From NCBI RefSeq assembly GCF_013283745.1, contig NZ_JABSTZ010000001.1, positions 310,001 through 374,000 of the forward strand: 64,000 bases of DNA. Reading direction: 5' to 3'. Source of the DNA: Aeromicrobium stalagmiti (lineage in GTDB: Bacteria > Actinomycetota > Actinomycetes > Propionibacteriales > Nocardioidaceae). This document shows positions 59,364-64,000 of the stretch, piece by piece. The notes beneath the pieces are model-generated. The model was not told the origin of the DNA. It searched no databases and saw only the letters and a program-made list of their open reading frames with translations. The translations under genes and the position numbers were made by a program. The stretch's first letter is position 1; each line of letters begins with the position of its first letter.

Positions 59364-60170
59364 CTATGCCGGGCCCGAGAGCTCAGCCGAGCGGGCCGCG
59401 CAGGCGAGCACCCCGGCCACCAGGCCGTCCTTCACGCCACGGTCGTCGAACGTCGTGATCGCGGCATGGGTCGTGCCGTTGGGCGACGTCACGCGGCGGC
59501 GGAGCTCCTCGGCGCTGTCGCCCGACTCCGCCAGCAGCTTGGCCGCCCCGACGAGGGTCTGGGCGGCGAGCGTGCGGGCCGTCCCGGGGTCGAGGCCGGC
59601 CTCGACCCCGCCGGCGATCATCGCCTCGGCGAGATAGAAGACGTAGGCGGGACCGGAGCCCGAGACCGCCGTGACGGCGTCCTGCCGGCTCTCGTCGACC
59701 ACGACGACCTTGCCACCCGACTCCAGCAGGGTCACGACGGCGGCCAGCTGCTCGTCGCTCACCGACGAGCCCGGCGAGATGCCGAACATCCCCTCGCCGA
59801 CGAGAGCAGGGGTGTTGGGCATCGCCCGCACGACCGCGACGCCGCCGGGGAGGGCCGCCGTCATCGTGGCGATCGTGATGCCGGCGGCGAGCGAGACGAC
59901 TGTCGCGCCGGGGCGGACCGAGCCGGCGATCTCCTCGAGCAGCGACGGCACGTCCTGCGGCTTGACCACCAGGAGGACGACATCGGCTCCGGCGGCAGCG
60001 GCGGCGTTGCCCGTCACCTCGACACCGTAGGACTCGCGGAGCTCGGCCGCGCGGTCGTCGCGCTTCTCGCTGATGACGAGGTCTGCGGTCGGGTGTCCGG
60101 AGGAGAGGATCGCCGACAGGAGGGTCTCCCCCATCACGCCGGCGCCGAGGATCGCGATCCGTGAGGTCAT
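59364..60170 (-). CDS. proC: Pyrroline-5-carboxylate reductase
   Basis: 268 residues, usual length. ILGAGVMGETLL binds NADPH, RAMPNTPALVGEG and VSGSGPAYVFYLAEAM form the active site, and the helical C-terminus the decamer. Last step of proline synthesis. Its stop lies nine bases before acuC. Confidence 0.92.
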   Translation of the reverse strand: MTSRIAILGAGVMGETLLSAILSSGHPTADLVISEKRDDRAAELRESYGVEVTGNAAAAAGADVVLLVVKPQDVPSLLEEIAGSVRPGATVVSLAAGITIATMTAALPGGVAVVRAMPNTPALVGEGMFGISPGSSVSDEQLAAVVTLLESGGKVVVVDESRQDAVTAVSGSGPAYVFYLAEAMIAGGVEAGLDPGTARTLAAQTLVGAAKLLAESGDSAEELRRRVTSPNGTTHAAITTFDDRGVKDGLVAGVLACAARSAELSGPA

Positions 60171-60194
60171 ACGCCTCACACTAGTGTCGGGGGC

Positions 60195-61145
60195 GTGCGC
60201 CTTCGTCCCGACCCGTTCATCGTGGGACTCCTGCTCTCCGCCCTGGTCGCGTCGTTCGTGCCGGCGACCGGCGATGCCCTGGAGGTGCTCAAGCACGTCG
60301 CCGTCGCCGCGATCGGGCTGCTGTTCTTCCTCTACGGCACCCGCCTGTCGACCGCCGAGACCGTCGCCGGCCTGACCCGGTGGCGCCTGCACCTGGTCAT
60401 CCTCGCCACGACGTTCGTCGTGTTCCCGCTGCTGGGCCTGGCGACCCAGCTGCTCGAGGGCAACCTCCTGCGGCCCTCGCTGGCCAGCGGCGTCCTGCTC
60501 CTGTGCCTCGTGCCGTCGACCGTGCAGTCGTGCGTCGTCTACACCCAGATCGCCGGCGGCAACGTCGCCGGTGCAGTGGTCAGCGCCTCGATGTCCAACC
60601 TCCTGGGCGTCTTCCTCACCCCGGCACTGGTCGCGCTTCTGATGGCAGCCGACGCCTCGGTCGACGCGGGCTCCATCATCAGGATCGTCCTGCAGCTGTT
60701 CGTCCCGTTCGTCCTCGGCCAGCTGCTGCGTCCCTGGCTGGGCGGGTTCGTGACGCGCCACGACAGCCGGCTCAAGCTGTTCGACCGGGGCAGCATCCTG
60801 CTCGTCGTGTTCGTCGCGTTCAGCGAGGGTGCCGAGGCGCACATCTGGTCGTCGCTCAGCGTCTGGTCGATCCTCGCGGTGGCGCTGGTGTGCGCGGTCC
60901 TGCTGGCCGTGGCGATGGGGTGGGCGGTCCTCGTCGGACGCCTGGCCCGGCTGCCGCGGGCCGATCGCGTGGCGGTGCTGTTCTGCGGCTCCAACAAGTC
61001 GCTCGCCAGCGGTCTGCCGATCGCGTCGGTGCTGTTCGCCGGCAGCAACGTGGCGCTGATCGTCCTGCCGCTGATGCTCTATCACCAGATGCAGATCATC
61101 ACCGGCGCCGTCCTCGCCAAGCGCCTCGCCCGCCCCACCCGCTGA
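60195..61145 (+). CDS. SBF-like bile acid:sodium symporter family transporter
   Basis: 316 residues with ten membrane helices, no signal peptide. FLYGTRLS, LCLVPSTVQSCVVYT and GSNKSLASGLPIA mark the SBF-like (UPF/YocS-type) branch; the crossing helices carry the Pro and polar residues that bind Na+. Substrate unknown, possibly an organic anion. TAGTGT (60182-60187) ends seven bases before the GTG; divergent from proC. Confidence 0.82.
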   Translation: MRLRPDPFIVGLLLSALVASFVPATGDALEVLKHVAVAAIGLLFFLYGTRLSTAETVAGLTRWRLHLVILATTFVVFPLLGLATQLLEGNLLRPSLASGVLLLCLVPSTVQSCVVYTQIAGGNVAGAVVSASMSNLLGVFLTPALVALLMAADASVDAGSIIRIVLQLFVPFVLGQLLRPWLGGFVTRHDSRLKLFDRGSILLVVFVAFSEGAEAHIWSSLSVWSILAVALVCAVLLAVAMGWAVLVGRLARLPRADRVAVLFCGSNKSLASGLPIASVLFAGSNVALIVLPLMLYHQMQIITGAVLAKRLARPTR

Positions 61146-61159
61146 GCTGGCGCACCGCC

Positions 61160-61804
61160 TCAGCGGTGGTCGCCGGTGACGGCCAGGCCCACGCCCAGAC
61201 CGATCATCGAGGTGCCGCCGACGACGCCCATCGCTGCACCCCGTCGCGGAGACGCGTTGAACCACGTCCGCAGCTGGCTCGCGATGACGGCCCAGAGGGA
61301 GTCGGACGCGAGCCCGATGACGACGGCCACCAGGCCCAGCAGGAGCATCTGCACCGGGACGTGACCGCTCTCGCGGACCACGAACTGCGGGAGCACCGCG
61401 CCGAAGATCATGAACGCCTTCGGGTTGGAGACGCCCACGACGAAACCCTGTCGGACGACGGTCGCCCACGAGAGCGACGGCGGGCCGCCCTCCCCGGCAT
61501 CGCGCACGACGAACCCCGACCGGTGCCGGATCGCCTGCACGCCGAGCCACACCAGGAAGGCCGCGCCGGCGAGCTTGAGGACCGTGAACACCACGATCGA
61601 CTCCTGCACGACCGCACCGAGCCCGAGGGCCACCAGCACGACGACCAGGAGCAGCCCGAGGGTGTTGCCGAGCACCGTGGCCAGGGCGACCCCGCGCCCG
61701 TACGCCAGTGCGCGACCGATCACGAACACGACGCTGGGTCCCGGGATCGCGATGAGCACGAACGCCGCGAGGCCGAACGTGAGCAGCTGGTCGCCGGTGA
61801 TCAT
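61160..61804 (-). CDS. LysE/RhtB-family amino acid exporter
   Basis: 214 residues with six helices. IAIPGPSVVFVIGRAL is the conserved first block, VGVSNPKAFMIFGAVLPQF the second. Probably exports an amino acid such as threonine, homoserine or leucine. The second of two ATGs (61804) has AGGA at eight bases. Confidence 0.85.
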   Translation of the reverse strand: MITGDQLLTFGLAAFVLIAIPGPSVVFVIGRALAYGRGVALATVLGNTLGLLLVVVLVALGLGAVVQESIVVFTVLKLAGAAFLVWLGVQAIRHRSGFVVRDAGEGGPPSLSWATVVRQGFVVGVSNPKAFMIFGAVLPQFVVRESGHVPVQMLLLGLVAVVIGLASDSLWAVIASQLRTWFNASPRRGAAMGVVGGTSMIGLGVGLAVTGDHR

Positions 61805-61819
61805 GACCGGCATCCTAGG

Positions 61820-62605
61820 TCAGACGGCAGCGTGCAGGCGCGTGAACGCCAGCGCCTCCAGGAGGTCGGCCTCGCGCTCGGCCGGGTCCTTGGCCTTGCG
61901 GGTGTTGATCTCGACGACGATCTCGCCGGTGAACCCGGAGGCCGCGACGGCGGACAGGAACTCCTCGCACGGCTGGGTGCCACGGCCGGGGATCATGTGC
62001 TCGTCCTTCGCCGACCCGGAGCCGTCGGCGATGTGCACGTGCGCCAGGCGCGGGCCGAGCGCCTCGGCCATCGCCACGGGGTCGCCGCCGGCGGTCGAGC
62101 TGTGCGAGAGGTCGAGGGTCACGTGGGCGTAGTCCTGCTCGACGGGGTCCCAGCCCGGGGCGTATGCCTGGAACTCACGCTTGCCGGTGCGCCACGGATA
62201 CATGTTCTCGACGGCGTAGGTGATGCCGTGCTGCTGCTCGAGGTCGGCGATGCCCTCGACGAACGTCCTGGCGTAGTCGCGCTGCCAGCGGAACGGAGGG
62301 TGCACCACGACGACCGAGGCGCCGACCTCGTGGGCCATCTCGGCGCTGCGGTGCAGCTTGCCCCACGGGTCGCTGCCCCACACCCGCTGCGTCACGAGCA
62401 GGCAGGGTGAGTGGACCGAGACCACCGGGAGCTCGTGGAACGCGCTCAGCGCCTTGATCGCGGTGATGTCGGCGCTGACGTCGTCGATGCCGACCATGAC
62501 CTCGACCCCGTCGTAGCCGAGCCGGGCAGCCGCCTCGAACCCGCTCGCGGTCGACCCCGGATAGACCGAGGAGGTCGAGAGGGAGACGCGGAGGGGATCA
62601 GGCAC
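61820..62605 (-). CDS. Sugar phosphate isomerase/epimerase family TIM-barrel protein
   Basis: 261 residues. The xylose-isomerase-like barrel has GYDGVEVMVG, the metal-binding Glu in VENMYPW, Asp-His in LDLSHSS, His in HVHIADGSG and Glu in VVEINTR, a full set of ligands. Function unknown. I chose the GTG at 62605, seven bases after TACAGT; a GTG three codons upstream is possible. Confidence 0.82.
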   Translation of the reverse strand: MPDPLRVSLSTSSVYPGSTASGFEAAARLGYDGVEVMVGIDDVSADITAIKALSAFHELPVVSVHSPCLLVTQRVWGSDPWGKLHRSAEMAHEVGASVVVVHPPFRWQRDYARTFVEGIADLEQQHGITYAVENMYPWRTGKREFQAYAPGWDPVEQDYAHVTLDLSHSSTAGGDPVAMAEALGPRLAHVHIADGSGSAKDEHMIPGRGTQPCEEFLSAVAASGFTGEIVVEINTRKAKDPAEREADLLEALAFTRLHAAV

Positions 62606-62641
62606 GACTCCCACTGTAGGGCGGAGGGATGAATCGACGGG

Positions 62642-63553
62642 TCAGAGACCGTCGAGATGCTCCAGCAGGACGCCTTCGCGCAACGCCCACGGGCAGATCT
62701 CGAGCTCGGTCAGGTCGAAGAGGTCCATCGTCGCCTCGGCCACGATCGCACCGGCCTGGATCTGGTGGGCCCGGTCCGGCGAGACGCCCGGCAGGTGCAG
62801 GACGCCGTCGGCCGGCAGGGTCCGCAGCTGCTCGACGAGGGGCGACAGGTCGCGCTTGTGGAGGACCCGGCGGACGAAGCGTCCCTCCGACGACGGCGCC
62901 GCACCACAGATGCGGGCCAGCGACCGGAACGTCTTGCTGGTGGCCACCGCACGATCGAACGAGCCGCCACGCAGCACGGCACCCGCCTCGTCGGCGATCG
63001 TCGCCCGCACGTGCAGCCGCAGCTCGGCCTGGCTGCGGCCGGCGTCGAGCCACTCCCGGGTGAGCCGTCCGGCGCCGAGCGCCATCGACTGGGCGACGTC
63101 GGGCGACTCGTCGGAGCCGGCGCCGATCTCGAGCGAGCCTCCGCCGATGTCGAAGACTCCGAGTCGACCGGCCGACCAGCCGAACCAGCGGCGCACCGCG
63201 AGGAACGTCAGCCGTGCCTCGTCCTCGCCAGCCAGCACCTGCAGGTCGACCCCGCTGGACTCGGTGACCCGCGCGATGACGTCGTCGGCGTTGACAGCGT
63301 CGCGCACGGCCGACGTCGCGAATGCCAGGATCGTCGTGCAGCCCTTGTCCTCGGCCTCGGCACGCGCCTCGATGACGTACTTGACGAGCCGCGAGATGCC
63401 CTCCTCGGTGACCGCGTTGTCAGCGTCGAGGTGCTCCGCGAGACGCAGCGGCTCCTTGTAGGAGTGCGCCGCGACCGGGGGGCCGCCGCGGAACGCGTCG
63501 ACCACCAGGAGGTGCCCGGTGTTGGATCCGATGTCGAGGACGCCCATGCGCAT
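62642..63553 (-). CDS. Ppx/GppA-family exopolyphosphatase-like protein
   Basis: 303 residues of the ASKHA fold. [16 protein letters not shown] binds phosphate 1, [11 protein letters not shown] and [11 protein letters not shown] follow with the adenosine region [11 protein letters not shown]; the catalytic Glu lies in [10 protein letters not shown]. It should hydrolyse polyphosphate or pppGpp. Mycobacteria carry two such proteins of this short type. I chose the ATG at 63553, which gives the usual family start; 63562 with GGGGAG is the alternative. Confidence 0.87.
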   Translation of the reverse strand: MRMGVLDIGSNTGHLLVVDAFRGGPPVAAHSYKEPLRLAEHLDADNAVTEEGISRLVKYVIEARAEAEDKGCTTILAFATSAVRDAVNADDVIARVTESSGVDLQVLAGEDEARLTFLAVRRWFGWSAGRLGVFDIGGGSLEIGAGSDESPDVAQSMALGAGRLTREWLDAGRSQAELRLHVRATIADEAGAVLRGGSFDRAVATSKTFRSLARICGAAPSSEGRFVRRVLHKRDLSPLVEQLRTLPADGVLHLPGVSPDRAHQIQAGAIVAEATMDLFDLTELEICPWALREGVLLEHLDGL

Positions 63554-63618
63554 GCGCCCCATTCTGGCACTCCCCGGTGGCCGGGCCGGGTGCGGCAAGG
63601 CCGGATAGACTCCAGCGG

Positions 63619-64000
63619 ATGCCAGAAGTCGAGCTCGGATTCCCACGGACGTACGTGGAGTTCGCCCATCCCACCGATGCGGACGAGGTCTTCCGCTGCG
63701 ACCTGACCTGGCTCACGTCGCGCTGGACCTGCATCTTCGGGCAGGGCTGCCCCGGCATCTACGAGAGCAGTCCCGAGGCCGGGTGCTGCACGCTGGGCGC
63801 ACACTTCGCCGACGACGAGGACGCCGAGCGCACCCGGGCGGTCATGGAGCGACTCACCCCCGAGCAGTGGGAGAACCACGACGAGGGCCACCGCGGCGGC
63901 TGGACCGAGAAGGACGACGACGGCGAGCTCAAGACCCGCGCCTTCGAGGGCGCGTGCATCTTCCACAACTCCCGCGGCTTCGAGGGCGGCTACGGCTGCG
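63619..64000 (+). CDS. Cys-rich conserved actinobacterial protein, C-terminus beyond window edge
   Basis: 127 residues visible. [20 protein letters not shown] and GCCTLGAHF hold clustered Cys that recall iron-sulfur or zinc-binding YkgJ/DUF3109-like proteins; [17 protein letters not shown] adds more. TAGACT (63606-63611) ends seven bases before the ATG, so the message is probably leaderless. Function unknown. Confidence 0.7.
   Translation, partial: MPEVELGFPRTYVEFAHPTDADEVFRCDLTWLTSRWTCIFGQGCPGIYESSPEAGCCTLGAHFADDEDAERTRAVMERLTPEQWENHDEGHRGGWTEKDDDGELKTRAFEGACIFHNSRGFEGGYGC

Noticed and set aside
1..64000. CRISPR array, prophage structural genes, rRNA or replication origin
   Set aside because: No regularly spaced repeats, phage proteins, rRNA or DnaA-box cluster seen; only one tRNA found.

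Overview
High-GC DNA with actinobacterial gene content. The block from the acyl-CoA synthetase-like gene through rex-hemA-hemC-hemD/cobA-hemB, together with a BldN-type sigma factor, an RsbN-like partner, an acyltransferase, an NAD-dependent epimerase, the 33-residue ribosomal protein bS22 and a BldC-like DNA-binding protein, follows the order I know from Streptomyces. Overall content and protein style suggest Nocardioidaceae, for example Aeromicrobium; the genus is an inference. Many genes start 6-7 bases after a TANNNT -10 element, so leaderless mRNAs look common.

Layout. 1-685: partial MFS exporter. 780-6932: a signalling and surface cassette with a GAF histidine kinase, a TasA-like secreted protein, a SipW-type signal peptidase, a secreted Ig-repeat protein and a response regulator/kinase pair. 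6939-8883: a copper-type CsoR repressor and an MFS exporter with two CsoR-like operators. 9037-15861: a 6.8 kb mobile element bounded by perfect 17-bp inverted repeats and an 8-bp duplication of the first eight bases of tRNA-Lys. It carries an Mrr-like nuclease, a ParD-like antitoxin, a lipoprotein, decayed fragments, an MNT/HEPN toxin-antitoxin pair and an IS3-family insertion sequence, but no recognisable transposase or integrase of its own. 15862-15934: intact tRNA-Lys(UUU).

16037-34094: metabolic and regulatory genes: MerR/alcohol dehydrogenase, a zinc-ribbon STAS protein, an LCP wall-polymer ligase, an amidohydrolase, an I36 inhibitor, an ECF sigma/CU044 pair, a GAF-GGDEF protein, a cation antiporter, ArsR/SRPBCC, lipid enzymes, an epoxide hydrolase-like protein, an SF2 helicase, a DnaQ-type exonuclease and an SDR. 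34125-39970: a reverse-strand, overlapping cytochrome c maturation operon (ccsB, resB, ccdA, tlpA-like, phosphatase) headed by hemL. 40148-44736: a transglycosylase-like secreted protein and a PadR/ABC/FtsX operon. 44811-50363: the haem operon headed by rex, with a Rex operator on its promoter. 50489-58001: glutaredoxin, AMP-ligase, HAD phosphatase, bldN, rsbN, acyltransferase, epimerase, bS22 and the BldC-like protein. 58158-64000: acuC, proC, transporters, a TIM-barrel isomerase, a Ppx/GppA protein and a partial Cys-rich gene.

The strongest observations are the tRNA-targeted element whose right end restores the tRNA 5' end and carries a diverged copy of its upstream region; two sites matching the sigma-BldN promoter consensus with identical 17-bp spacing, upstream of rsbN and of the transglycosylase; a six-codon leaderless minicistron overlapping the bldN start; and 19-bp tandem repeats in front of the MNT/HEPN operon.
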